Positions 1 through 8,645 of a stretch of 18,663 bases of DNA are shown here, piece by piece. A program made the translations under genes and the position numbers. This DNA comes from DAIOFH01 sp036745875 (lineage in GTDB: Bacteria; Planctomycetota; SZUA-567), in NCBI GenBank assembly GCA_036745875.1, contig DAIOFH010000079.1, positions 1 to 18,663 of the forward strand, read 5' to 3'. The notes under the pieces are model-generated. The model saw only the letters and a list, made by a program, of their open reading frames with translations. It did no database searches and was not told the origin of the DNA. Each line of letters opens with the position of its first letter. Within the stretch, counting starts at the first letter, position 1.

Positions 1-3000
1 CCTGGATGACTCGGCCGCCGGCGTTTCTTCCTGAGGAACGACTTTTCTCCTGCCGCTCTTGCGGGTGACGGGCTGTTTGCCCGCGCCGTCCTCGAGGATC
101 ATGAGCACCTTGTCCGCCATGCCTGCCGCATAGATGCCCGGCTCGTAACTTTTGTCAATGCCGGGAACTTCGATGCGCCATTGGTTCTTGCGCAAGGGCG
201 TTGTTTTGAGTCCGGCGTGGCGGGTCAGCATGACGCCGCGCTTGACCGCCTTGTCCGTGAAGGTGACGGCGAGGGCCTCATCCATTCTGTCTATGCCGGT
301 AATGCCGACAGCCAGCATGCGGATACGAATCTCTTGGTCGGCGAAGCAGCGTTCCACCGGAGGGGGAGGCGGGCCGTAGCGGTCCTTGACATAGTCGCGA
401 GTGGCGCTCAGGCTGTCGTGGTCGCGGATGCGGGTCAGGCGGCGGTAGAAGTCGATACGCTGCGCTTCCGAAGGGATATACTCCGTGGGGATAAAAGCGC
501 GGGTGCCGAGGTCGAGTTCGATTTCGACTTCGTCCTCCAGTTTTTCCCCTTTTTCGGCTGAAACGGCTTTTTCCAGCAGGCGGCAATAGAGGTCGAAGCC
601 GATCATGTGGATATGCCCCGACTGCTCGACGCCGAGGAGGTTGCCTGCTCCGCGGATTTCCAGGTCGCGCATGGCGATGCGGAATCCGGAACCGAGTTCG
701 GAATATTCCTGCAGCGCCTGGAGGCGCTTTTTCGCTTCCGGAGAAATGGGCCGCTTCGGCGGAACCATAAAATAGGCGTAGGCCTGGTGGCGGTAACGGC
801 CGACGCGGCCGCGAAGCTGGTGCAGTTCGGAAAGGCCGAAATGGTCTGCGTCGTTGACGAAAAGGGTGTTTACCTTCGGGATGTCGACACCGCTTTCAAT
901 GATGGTGGTACAGACGAGGACGTCCAGTTTGCCGTCAAGGAACCGGGTCATGACCTCGAGAAGCTCGCCTTCGCCCATTTGTCCGTGGCCGACGGCGAAT
1001 CGCGCTTCGGGGACAAGCTGCTGGAGCCGCCCCGCGATTTCGTCGATGTTGTGGACGCGGTTATGCAGGAAAAAGCATTGGCCGCCCCTGGACAGTTCCC
1101 GCAGTATCGCCCGGCGGATAACGTCCTCGGCGTAGCGCACGACCATGGTTTTCACCGAGTGCCGTTCACGGGGCGGGGTGGTGAGGTTGGAAATGTCCCG
1201 AAGGCCGAGGAGGGACATGTGGAGTGTCCTCGGTATCGGCGTGGCGGTCATGGTGAGGATGTCGACATCGGCGCGGAAGCGCTTCAGCCGTTCCTTGCTT
1301 TCGACGCCGAATTTCTGCTCTTCGTCAATGACCACTAGTCCGAGGTTTTTGAAATGCACGTCCTGGGACAGCAGGCGATGGGTGCCGACGATTATGTCTG
1401 TTCGGCCCTCCCTGACGTTTTCCACGATGTTTTTCTGTTCCTGCGGCGAGCGGAAGCGGGACAGGCACTCCACGGTGACCGGGTAGTCGGCGGTGCGTTC
1501 GGAGAAAGTGCGGTAGTGCTGTTCCGCCAGGATGGTCGTCGGCGCGAGTATGGCCGCCTGGCGTCCGGCGTTGACTACGCGGAAAGCGGCGCGGACCGCA
1601 AGCTCCGTCTTGCCGAAGCCCACATCGCCGCACAAAAGCCGGTCCATCGGGGACGGCGACTGCTGGTCGTGGCGGATGTCCTCGAGGGCGGTGAGTTGGT
1701 CCGGCGTTTCGTCGTAGGGGAACGACGCGTCGAATTCCCGTACCAGGCCGTCGTCCTGCGGGAGGGCGATCCCCGGTGACGACAGGCGTTTCGCCTGGGT
1801 GTCCAGGAGATCCTGCGCGATATCCCGGACCGCTTTTTCCACCGCGGCTTTACGCTTCAGCCAGGCCGCGGAGCCGAGTTTCGATAATTGCGGCCTGCTG
1901 TCGCCAAGGCCGATATAGCGCTGCACCAGGTCGATATGGGACAGCGGGACGTAGATCCTGGCGTCCTCGGCGAACCTGAGAGCAAGATAATCCTGCTCCG
2001 CGCCGTCCTTGTCTATGGTTTTGATGCCCTCGAATTTGGCAATGCCGTTGGCGACGTGGACGACATAGTCGCCTTCCCGCAATTCGGCGAAATCGGTGAT
2101 GGGGGTGCCGGCATAGCGCTTGCGGCTGGCGCGGACCGGGGTTTGCCTGCCGAACAGTTCATGGTCGGAGACATAGGCCTCAGCCGCCAGCGTTTCGGAT
2201 ATAAACCCTCGTGAAAGCTTGCCTATCACCAGCTTGAGGGACGGGACGAGCTGAGGGCTTTTTTCCTCAAGCACCTGGCGAAGCCGTTTTTCCTCCGCCC
2301 GGTTGTTGCAGGCTATGGTCAGCGACGTTTTGCGCTCGGCAAGGAGGGCGAGTTCCTTTATTGACGTATCGAAGCCGCCGGAAAGGCGTTCCCAACCGGT
2401 AGTGCCGAGGTTGAGGGTCTGCTGATTATCAGGTTGTTTCCAGGGCGTGTCGGGCCACTCGTCGGTATCCAGGTCCGGGACGACGATGGTTTGGTACCTG
2501 GAAAGTTTGGGGAGCGTTTCCGGCAGGGTATACAATACGGAATCCTCGCCGGAAAATCCACTTACATACAGGTCCGCCACCCGCGCAATGCGGTCGGGAT
2601 GTCGCAGCACGAGAAGGGTGTTGTCCGGAAGGTATTCCATCAACGAATGCCGCTCGCCCGCTTCCGACGCCTGGCGGAACGAATCTTTGGACACATCCAC
2701 CAGCGTCACGCCGGCGGTAAGCGGAGCGCCGCTCTGCTGGCTCGCCGGGTCAAGGGTGCGGATGGATTCTATTTCGTCCCCGAAGTAATCCAGGCGGTAC
2801 GGGACATCCCCGAGAAGGGGAAAGACGTCGACAATGCCGCCCCGGCGGGAAAATTGCCCCGGCGCGTCTATCTGTGCGACAGGCTCGAGCCCGCCTTCCA
2901 CCAGGTGGGCGACAAGGGCTTCGGGAGAAATTTCCATCCCTGCCGAGACGCGCAGGCCGCCTGCTTTCAAAACCTTCGGCGGCAGGGTCGGCTGCAGGAG

Positions 3001-3387
3001 GGACGACACGGAACAGACTATCCACGGTAGGGTCGAGCCGGAAAGGCAGGCCCGGAGGATCGCCACCTGGTCTGAGGCTGTTTCGACATCCGGATTGTCC
3101 GTTTCCGAGGGCAGGATGTCCCAGGCGGGCCAGAGAAAAGGCTGCGGCGCCTGGTTCCGGTCGCCCGAAAGCGCGGCATAGAAACAAATATCATTATGAA
3201 TGTCCGAGGCGGCCTCAGGGTCGGGGGCGACAAGAAGTAGGGGGCGATCCAGGAGGAAATAGCTGTCGGCAAGGCACTTGGAGAGGGAGGAACCCCGCGC
3301 GCCGGGCATAAGGACATCCCCCTCCCGGAGTTTGGCTTCCAGGAGGCTTGGCCAGTCTGCTGTGTTGGCTGTATTTTTCTTGGCCAT
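1..3387 (-). CDS. mfd: Transcription-repair coupling factor Mfd (C-terminus cut by window edge)
   Basis: Mfd is an ATP-dependent DNA translocase that pushes stalled RNA polymerase off DNA lesions and recruits UvrA. The frame is open for 1129 codons from ATG at 3387 to the left edge. The visible order is an N-terminal UvrB-like region, an RNA-polymerase interaction domain with GDYVVHVANGIAKFEGI, then superfamily-2 helicase motifs. Motif I is GDVGFGKTE (about residues 587-595), the DEEQ box is at 688-691 (VVIDEEQKFGV), and motif III is TMTATPIPRT. Motifs IESGVDIP and LRGRVGR follow. Close to the edge the protein becomes basic and low in complexity (RKSGRRKVV), so probably only the last few dozen residues are missing. 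It is transcribed divergently from ispA. The ribosome-binding site is weak (AACGAAG). I see no internal frameshift. Family assignment is secure. Confidence 0.97.
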   Translation of the reverse strand, partial: MAKKNTANTADWPSLLEAKLREGDVLMPGARGSSLSKCLADSYFLLDRPLLLVAPDPEAASDIHNDICFYAALSGDRNQAPQPFLWPAWDILPSETDNPDVETASDQVAILRACLSGSTLPWIVCSVSSLLQPTLPPKVLKAGGLRVSAGMEISPEALVAHLVEGGLEPVAQIDAPGQFSRRGGIVDVFPLLGDVPYRLDYFGDEIESIRTLDPASQQSGAPLTAGVTLVDVSKDSFRQASEAGERHSLMEYLPDNTLLVLRHPDRIARVADLYVSGFSGEDSVLYTLPETLPKLSRYQTIVVPDLDTDEWPDTPWKQPDNQQTLNLGTTGWERLSGGFDTSIKELALLAERKTSLTIACNNRAEEKRLRQVLEEKSPQLVPSLKLVIGKLSRGFISETLAAEAYVSDHELFGRQTPVRASRKRYAGTPITDFAELREGDYVVHVANGIAKFEGIKTIDKDGAEQDYLALRFAEDARIYVPLSHIDLVQRYIGLGDSRPQLSKLGSAAWLKRKAAVEKAVRDIAQDLLDTQAKRLSSPGIALPQDDGLVREFDASFPYDETPDQLTALEDIRHDQQSPSPMDRLLCGDVGFGKTELAVRAAFRVVNAGRQAAILAPTTILAEQHYRTFSERTADYPVTVECLSRFRSPQEQKNIVENVREGRTDIIVGTHRLLSQDVHFKNLGLVVIDEEQKFGVESKERLKRFRADVDILTMTATPIPRTLHMSLLGLRDISNLTTPPRERHSVKTMVVRYAEDVIRRAILRELSRGGQCFFLHNRVHNIDEIAGRLQQLVPEARFAVGHGQMGEGELLEVMTRFLDGKLDVLVCTTIIESGVDIPKVNTLFVNDADHFGLSELHQLRGRVGRYRHQAYAYFMVPPKRPISPEAKKRLQALQEYSELGSGFRIAMRDLEIRGAGNLLGVEQSGHIHMIGFDLYCRLLEKAVSAEKGEKLEDEVEIELDLGTRAFIPTEYIPSEAQRIDFYRRLTRIRDHDSLSATRDYVKDRYGPPPPPVERCFADQEIRIRMLAVGITGIDRMDEALAVTFTDKAVKRGVMLTRHAGLKTTPLRKNQWRIEVPGIDKSYEPGIYAAGMADKVLMILEDGAGKQPVTRKSGRRKVVPQEETPAAESSR

Positions 3388-3444
3388 CTTCGTTGCTTTT
3401 TGCCGATACGCTTTTAGTAATTAATATGGAAATTCATCGGGTAA

Positions 3445-3473
3445 AATGTAAAAATGCTACAGTGCTGACGCAA
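3445..3473 (-). promoter_or_regulatory. Candidate sigma70 promoter for mfd
   Basis: On the minus strand TTGCGT (3468-3473) and TACATT (3445-3450) are separated by 17 bases, close to the sigma70 consensus and correctly oriented. It lies about 58 bases upstream of the mfd ATG. Prediction from pattern only. Confidence 0.5.
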
Positions 3474-3559
3474 GTAACTGTCGCCTTCAGCCTGTTTCCT
3501 TTTCGATTGGGTAATTATGCGTACAGCAACCCTTAATTGCAATTCGATTCGCTGACGTA

Positions 3560-3587
3560 TTGACCATATCACGACAAGCCCTACAAT
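3560..3587 (+). promoter_or_regulatory. Candidate sigma70 promoter for the ispA cluster
   Basis: TTGACC (3560-3565) and TACAAT (3582-3587) are separated by 16 bases; both hexamers match consensus at five of six positions. Transcription would start near 3594, giving a leader of about 80 bases before ispA. The leader contains the hairpin at 3608-3640. Just upstream, 3535-3544 is a perfect 10-base palindrome (AATTGCAATT) that could be an operator; this is inference. Confidence 0.6.
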
Positions 3588-3607
3588 TGCAGGTAAGTGA
3601 ACGACTG

Positions 3608-3640
3608 TCGGACCATACATTCGTGTATGCCGATTTTTCT
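3608..3640 (+). terminator. TTCG-capped terminator-like hairpin in the ispA leader
   Basis: CATACA (3614-3619), loop TTCG (3620-3623) and TGTATG (3624-3629) form a perfect 6-bp stem. After a 2-base bulge the stem extends by TCGG (3608-3611) pairing with CCGA (3630-3633). TTTTTCTTT follows at once. This has the form of an intrinsic terminator, but it lies between the predicted promoter and the ispA ribosome-binding site, so it may be an attenuator or the 3' end of a short leader RNA. Confidence 0.5.
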
Positions 3641-3675
3641 TTGTAATTCTCTTCAAAATGTACTGGAGCCGGTGA

Positions 3676-4554
3676 ATGGACAGGTTGACCCGCTTTATTG
3701 ACGAGATGGCGAAACGTATCGACAACAGGCTTGCCGCGCTGTTGCCGTACACGGACCAGAGGCCGGAGGTGCTGCATGAGGCGATGCGCTACGCCGTCCT
3801 GGGAGGCGGAAAGCGAATCCGCCCCATCATCGCCGTCGCCAGCTTTCTCGCCGCCGGAGGCACCGGGGACGAAGGCGCTCTGGACGCGGGCTGCTCCGTG
3901 GAACTGATCCACGCCTACAGCCTCAGCCACGACGACCTTCCCGCCATGGACAATGACGACATGCGTAGAAACCGCCTCACCTGCCACAAGGCGTTTGGCG
4001 AAGCCACGGCCATCCTTGTCGGAGATGCGCTGCAGGCCCTGGCTTTCGAAGTGCTGGCTCTGGCCGCAGGGGACAAGGCGTGTCTGGCGGTGGCTGAGTT
4101 GGCAAAGGCGTCAGGCTCGGTGGGAATGGTCGGTGGGCAGATGCTCGATATCGAAGGCGAGGGCAAAGAGCAAAATATAGAGGAAATCGAGCGTATCGAC
4201 AGATGGAAAACCGGCGCTCTTATTACGAGCTGCTGCCGTCTCGGCGGTATTTTCGCCGGTGCCGACAAGGCGAAGATGGACGCCCTGACCGAATACGGCA
4301 AGGCGCTCGGCGTGATGTACCAGATTACGGACGACCTCCTGGATTTGACCGCCGACATGAAGGCGATGGGCAAAGCCACCGGCAAGGACGCGAAAGCGGG
4401 CAAACTCACCTATCCAGCCGCCCTTGGCGCGGAAGGGGCGAAGGATCTCGCGGAGAAAAACAACAACATCGCCCAGCATGCGATCAAGAATTTCGGAAAG
4501 GAGGCGTTGTACCTGCGCCTTCTCGCCGATTACCTGCTTGACAGGGCGTCCTGA
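3676..4554 (+). CDS. ispA: Farnesyl/geranylgeranyl diphosphate synthase (polyprenyl synthetase)
   Basis: This 292-residue cytoplasmic enzyme joins isopentenyl diphosphate to allylic diphosphates to make C15-C20 isoprenoid precursors for quinones and undecaprenyl phosphate. The first aspartate-rich motif is HDDLPAMDNDDMRRN (D86, D87, D92), with the two-residue insertion and upstream YSLSH typical of bacterial FPP synthases such as E. coli IspA. GQMLDIEGE lies mid-protein. The second aspartate-rich motif is QITDDLLDL (D219, D220, D223), followed by GKATGKDAKAGKLTYP. Length matches the family. The ATG at 3676 is preceded by GGAG (3665-3668) at 7 bases. Product chain length (C15 or C20) cannot be fixed by eye. 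It is the first gene of a co-directional cluster, with the next gene 26 bases downstream. Confidence 0.93.
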   Translation: MDRLTRFIDEMAKRIDNRLAALLPYTDQRPEVLHEAMRYAVLGGGKRIRPIIAVASFLAAGGTGDEGALDAGCSVELIHAYSLSHDDLPAMDNDDMRRNRLTCHKAFGEATAILVGDALQALAFEVLALAAGDKACLAVAELAKASGSVGMVGGQMLDIEGEGKEQNIEEIERIDRWKTGALITSCCRLGGIFAGADKAKMDALTEYGKALGVMYQITDDLLDLTADMKAMGKATGKDAKAGKLTYPAALGAEGAKDLAEKNNNIAQHAIKNFGKEALYLRLLADYLLDRAS

Positions 4555-4567
4555 GCAAAGCGAACAC

Positions 4568-4583
4568 AAAGGATTTTTTTTTG
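4568..4583 (+). promoter_or_regulatory. Ribosome-binding site fixing a TTG start, with a T9 run
   Basis: AAAGGA (4568-4573) is followed by a run of nine T (4574-4582) whose last two bases begin the TTG codon at 4581. The spacing of seven bases supports TTG over the first ATG at 4617, which has no comparable upstream signal. Confidence 0.6.
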
Positions 4584-6587
4584 ATCTATTACAATAAAAA
4601 ACACACAGCTCTCAAAATGATTGGTCTGGTGTTTGCCCTGGCATCAGTGGTCAGTTTGGCACTGAACACATTTGACTACATGTTTCCCAAATATGACGCA
4701 CTGAATGAAGTGCGGGAAAGAGAACTGGAAATCTATTCAGCTTTTCATTCCTCCGCGCACGAGATAGGCAGCTTTCTTAGTGAACAGAACGGTGCAGCCA
4801 CCGGCATTTCCATGCTTTTCCTCACCAGCAAAGTCGGCCACAGCCGAGCCTGGACCAATGACTTCCTCATCCAAATAATGCGCTTGTCCTCCTCCAGGGT
4901 TCGTGGCTTTGGGTTTATCCCAAAAAACGCGACAGCTTCGGATGAAAATGGCAATGGATATTATGTATACCGCGAGTACGGCAATGTCGTGCCGGTCGAC
5001 GGAGCGACGGACTGGGAATTGTTTATGCACCGCACTTTTGCGGGCGTACCACCATCGGAAAAACGTGCGAGTTGGCGACTGATGCTTTCGCCGCCGGTAA
5101 GCGGTACCTGGGATCCGACAGCTCTCTTGATTACTCCTGCTATTCATAATGAAGTGGAGGATGGCTGGATCGTCAACGAAACTTCTCTCTCCTGGCTCAA
5201 GAGCATCCTACTGAATATCCTCAAAACGGGCGTTCTGGAGGCCGCCTGTATTTTCCCTGGTGGCAAGGTGTGCACTATCAGAGACAATGAACTTGTCATC
5301 CATGACGCAACCGGTCCATATGCGGTGGTCAATCGCATGGTCGACAGTCATCGCGAGGAAAACAACAAACGTAACCTGAGATTGGAGGAAATTCTCGATT
5401 TCCGCGACGAGAAATCGGAAAGCGAAATCGGGGCCATTGAGGTTCTCGACACGGGCCTGGTTCTGGTGATGCGGCGTAAACTTTTTCCCCCTAATAATTA
5501 TATATACTGGCATTTGACTGCTGTTTTGGCAATACTTGCCGTGGCCACCTTTTCCGCAGACTGGTTCTTTTCCCGCCGCAGAATCAGGCTGATGAACGAC
5601 ACCGAATATCTCAACCGGATGGCAAGAAAATCGGCAGAAAAAACGCCCTCCTCCGGTCTTGCCCCAGCCCGGTTCCGCTCCGGGACAACCACCCGAATGT
5701 ATAGGCAGGTGAAAACATACTATACGCGGTTCGTACCGAAAATGCTCGGCCTACCCTCCGGAAGGGAAATGCAGGACCGCATGGAGTCTGAGCTGCGGGT
5801 CGCGAGGCAAATCCAGTTCAGCCTGGTGCCGACCCGCTTTCCCACCTATTCGGAATGGCGCGAATTCGACCTCTACGCCTACCTCGCGCCCGCGCGCGAA
5901 GTGGGCGGCGATTATTACGACTTTTTCATGAAAGACGCCAACCGCATCGTTTTCGCGGTCGGTGACGTATCCGGCAAAGGCGTTCCGGCAGCCATGTACA
6001 TGGCTGTCTGCCGCACCGCCTTTCGGACGCTCGCCCGCCACGCCCAGCAACCGGGGGAACTCCTCACCCGCCTGAACGAGCTGTTGATCCACGACAACCA
6101 CTCGAAAATGTACGTCACCATAACCTGCTTCTTCGTCGACCTCCCGTCGGGCAAATGCTACTACTCCCTTGGCGGCCATCCCGCGCCCCTCCTGCACCGC
6201 AGGGAGACAGGCGAAATCGAAATGGTCGACAGCCCCCGGGAAACGTTCATCGGCCTGAAAGCCGGGGTCGAATATCCGGTGGGAGAGGTATTGTTGAACC
6301 GCGGCGACACTATATTATTGTACTCGGACGGCGTCACCGAATCCTGCAACGAAAAAGGCGATGATCTCGGCATCGGACGCCTCAAGGACATGCTGAAGGA
6401 AAACGCCGCCGCCAAAAGCTGCAAAAATATCATTTCCAACCTGGAGATCCGCACGCGTGAATATATCGGCAACCACGAACAGAACGACGACATCACCCTG
6501 CTGGCGTTCCGTTACTGGGGGCCGGGCGGGCAGAAAGTGAATCGGGATTCGGTTCGCATCAGCTATAAACACGATGGAAACGGCTGA
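4581..6587 (+). CDS. Membrane sensor SpoIIE/RsbU-type serine phosphatase (PPM family)
   Basis: This 668-residue protein probably dephosphorylates a protein partner in response to an extracytoplasmic signal; relatives such as RsbU and SpoIIE act on anti-sigma-factor antagonists. A transmembrane helix lies near residues 10-30. A roughly 270-residue outward-facing region follows that I do not recognise (possibly Cache-like). A second helix lies near 308-330 (YIYWHLTAVLAILAVATF), then a linker. The PPM domain begins with RVARQIQFSLVP. Metal-binding motifs are EVGGDYYDF (D444), VGDVSGKGVPAAM (D462), YSDGVTES (D583) and NDDITLL (D636, D637), so the catalytic core looks intact. I see no clear HAMP, PAS or response-regulator domain. 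The TTG start is chosen on its ribosome-binding site. No anti-sigma factor or STAS-domain antagonist is encoded in this window, so the target is unknown. Confidence 0.88.
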   Translation: MIYYNKKHTALKMIGLVFALASVVSLALNTFDYMFPKYDALNEVRERELEIYSAFHSSAHEIGSFLSEQNGAATGISMLFLTSKVGHSRAWTNDFLIQIMRLSSSRVRGFGFIPKNATASDENGNGYYVYREYGNVVPVDGATDWELFMHRTFAGVPPSEKRASWRLMLSPPVSGTWDPTALLITPAIHNEVEDGWIVNETSLSWLKSILLNILKTGVLEAACIFPGGKVCTIRDNELVIHDATGPYAVVNRMVDSHREENNKRNLRLEEILDFRDEKSESEIGAIEVLDTGLVLVMRRKLFPPNNYIYWHLTAVLAILAVATFSADWFFSRRRIRLMNDTEYLNRMARKSAEKTPSSGLAPARFRSGTTTRMYRQVKTYYTRFVPKMLGLPSGREMQDRMESELRVARQIQFSLVPTRFPTYSEWREFDLYAYLAPAREVGGDYYDFFMKDANRIVFAVGDVSGKGVPAAMYMAVCRTAFRTLARHAQQPGELLTRLNELLIHDNHSKMYVTITCFFVDLPSGKCYYSLGGHPAPLLHRRETGEIEMVDSPRETFIGLKAGVEYPVGEVLLNRGDTILLYSDGVTESCNEKGDDLGIGRLKDMLKENAAAKSCKNIISNLEIRTREYIGNHEQNDDITLLAFRYWGPGGQKVNRDSVRISYKHDGNG

Positions 6588-6609
6588 TCGCCCCGGTGAA
6601 AAGAATATT

Positions 6610-7953
6610 ATGAAACCATCTTTGATGCAAAACCAGCCGCGCGATTACGCGCCCCTCGCCGACCGCATGCGGCCGACAGCCCTGGACGATTTTGTCGGCC
6701 AGGAACATCTCGTCGGCCCCGGCCGCCTGATCAGGAAGGCGATCGAATCCGACGCCATCCCCTCCATGATGCTTTGGGGGCCGCCCGGCAGCGGCAAGAC
6801 CACCCTCGCCCAGGTCATAGCCAACACGACGAAACGCCGCTTCGTCACCTTTTCCGCCGTTCTCCAGGGCGTGAAGGACGTCAGGGCGATAGTCGAGGAA
6901 GCGGGCGAGCTGCGCCGCCTGGAAGGCAGGGGAACCATTCTTTTCGTCGATGAAATCCATCGCTTCAACCGGTCGCAGCAGGACGCGTTTCTGCCCCACG
7001 TCGAGTCCGGGGTGATCACCCTCATCGGCGCGACGACGGAAAATCCTTCCTTCGAAGTGAACGGCGCGCTTCTTTCCCGCAGCCGGACCTATGTGCTAAA
7101 GGCCCTCACCGACGAAAATATCGACTCCATCGTCCGATCCGCCCTCGGAGACAAGGCGCGCGGCCTCGGCAATGAAAACATCGACCTCAGGGACGATGCC
7201 CGCGAGCTGTTGGTCAATTACGCCAATGGCGATGCGCGCACAGCCCTGAACGCACTGGAAACGGCCGTCGCCGGCGCATCCGCGGACGAAACGGGAAAGA
7301 AAACCGTCACTCGCGAAATCATGCAGGAAGCGCTCACCCAGCGTCGCGTCGCTTTCGACAATAAGGGCGAGGAATGGTACAACCTCATTTCCGCCCTCCA
7401 TAAAAGCCTGCGCGGCAGCGACCCACAGGCGGGCCTGTACTGGCTGGCCCGCATGCTCGAGGGCGGCGCCGATCCATTGTATGTTTCCAGGCGGCTGGTT
7501 CGCTTCGCCTCGGAGGATATCGGCCTAGCCGACCCGAATGCGCTGGTGCAGGCGCTTGCCGCCAAGGACGCGGTGCATTTTCTCGGCATGCCGGAGTGCA
7601 ACACCGCCCTGGCGCAGGCGGTCGTGTACCTCGCCGTCGCGCCGAAGTCGAACCGCCTCTATACCGGCTACGATGCGGCCATGGCGGACGTGAAGGAAAC
7701 GCGCAACGAACCCGTTCCCCTGCATATCAGGAACGCACCGACAAAGCTGATGAAAGGGCTCGGCTACGGCAAGGGGTACCAATACGACCACGACGCAAAA
7801 AACGGCTTTTCCGGACAGGATTTTCTCCCCGAATCGCTGCAGGGAAAGGAGTACTATGAACCGGGACCCTATGGGTTCGAAAAGGACGTAAAGCGGCGGA
7901 TCGATTATTTCAACAGCCTCCGCCAGGAACGAAAAAAAGGAAAGAAGGACTGA
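6610..7953 (+). CDS. rarA: Replication-associated recombination protein A (RarA/MgsA, AAA+ ATPase)
   Basis: RarA is a clamp-loader-like AAA+ ATPase that acts at stalled replication forks and single-strand gaps. The N-terminus carries PLADRMRPTALDDFVGQEHL. Walker A is GPPGSGKTT (residues 57-65), Walker B is FVDEIHRFNRSQQD (D114, E115), sensor 1 is IGATTENPSFEVN, and the arginine finger is in LLSRSRTYVL. The C-terminal tetramerisation region includes GADPLYVSRRLVRFASEDIGLADP and LHIRNAPTKLMKGLGYG. From ATG 6610 the protein has 447 residues, normal for the family. An in-frame ATG at 6574 lies inside the upstream gene and lacks a ribosome-binding site. 6610 is preceded by GGTGA at 10 bases. The stop overlaps the next start by one base (TGATG), implying translational coupling with rlmE. 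Confidence 0.95.
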   Translation: MKPSLMQNQPRDYAPLADRMRPTALDDFVGQEHLVGPGRLIRKAIESDAIPSMMLWGPPGSGKTTLAQVIANTTKRRFVTFSAVLQGVKDVRAIVEEAGELRRLEGRGTILFVDEIHRFNRSQQDAFLPHVESGVITLIGATTENPSFEVNGALLSRSRTYVLKALTDENIDSIVRSALGDKARGLGNENIDLRDDARELLVNYANGDARTALNALETAVAGASADETGKKTVTREIMQEALTQRRVAFDNKGEEWYNLISALHKSLRGSDPQAGLYWLARMLEGGADPLYVSRRLVRFASEDIGLADPNALVQALAAKDAVHFLGMPECNTALAQAVVYLAVAPKSNRLYTGYDAAMADVKETRNEPVPLHIRNAPTKLMKGLGYGKGYQYDHDAKNGFSGQDFLPESLQGKEYYEPGPYGFEKDVKRRIDYFNSLRQERKKGKKD

Positions 7954-8645
7954 TGCGCAAACTCCACGACAGGTATTTCAAGCAGGCCAAGCGCGAAGGA
8001 AAATTGGCTCGGTCGGTGTACAAGCTTGAAGAACTGAATTCGCGCGACCGTATCATTAAGCGCGGGGACAAGGTACTGGACCTTGGCGCGAGTCCCGGCT
8101 CGTGGCTTGAATACATTCTTGGCGTCATTGGCGGGAGCGGCTCCGCCTGTGCCGTGGACCTCAAGCCCATAGACAAAAAATTCAAGGGCAGAGCCACTTT
8201 CAGAATGATGGACATCATGGAGATGCGGGGCGACGAGTTTTCCGAAGTGGCGACCGAGTTCGATGCGATTGTGTCGGATATGGCTCCAAACACTTCCGGC
8301 ATCCGCATCATGGACCAGGCCCGCAGCCAGGAGTTATGTGAAGCCGTCGTCCGGATCGCCTGTCCCATGCTGAAAACCGGCGGCAACCTGGTGATGAAAA
8401 TCTTTTACGGGCCAGAGACGGAATTCTACCGCGCACAGCTGGCGAAGCGGTTCGCTACAGTGAAGGTCCGCAAGCCCGAAGCCTGCCGCGACGAATCAAC
8501 CGAACATTACCTCGTCTGCCTCGGCCACGGGCTTGAACCGAAGGTGAAGAAGGACAAGGCGGAAAAAAGTACGGAAACGAAAAAAACTCCACCCAAAGCA
8601 GGTTCCAAGAAGCCGGGAATGAAGCGGCGGGGGACGAAACGATGA
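7953..8645 (+). CDS. rlmE: 23S rRNA 2'-O-ribose methyltransferase RlmE (FtsJ/RrmJ)
   Basis: RlmE methylates the 2'-OH of U2552 (E. coli numbering) in the 23S rRNA A-loop using S-adenosylmethionine, a late step of 50S assembly. The SAM-binding motif is DLGASPGSW (residues 43-51). The K-D-K-E catalytic tetrad is visible as K24 (SVYKLEEL), D109 (VSDMAPNTSG), K149 (NLVMKIFYG) and E184 (STEHYLVC), at spacing matching E. coli K38-D124-K164-E199. At 230 residues it is longer than the E. coli enzyme because of a lysine-rich tail after residue 196, which may bind RNA or the ribosome (inference). AAGGA lies just before ATG 7953. It overlaps rarA by one base and the next gene by four. Confidence 0.96.
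   Translation: MRKLHDRYFKQAKREGKLARSVYKLEELNSRDRIIKRGDKVLDLGASPGSWLEYILGVIGGSGSACAVDLKPIDKKFKGRATFRMMDIMEMRGDEFSEVATEFDAIVSDMAPNTSGIRIMDQARSQELCEAVVRIACPMLKTGGNLVMKIFYGPETEFYRAQLAKRFATVKVRKPEACRDESTEHYLVCLGHGLEPKVKKDKAEKSTETKKTPPKAGSKKPGMKRRGTKR

Noticed and set aside
607..1338. Long plus-strand frame of 243 codons
   Set aside because: It lies wholly inside mfd on the other strand; the mfd frame carries all helicase motifs, while this one has no recognisable domain.
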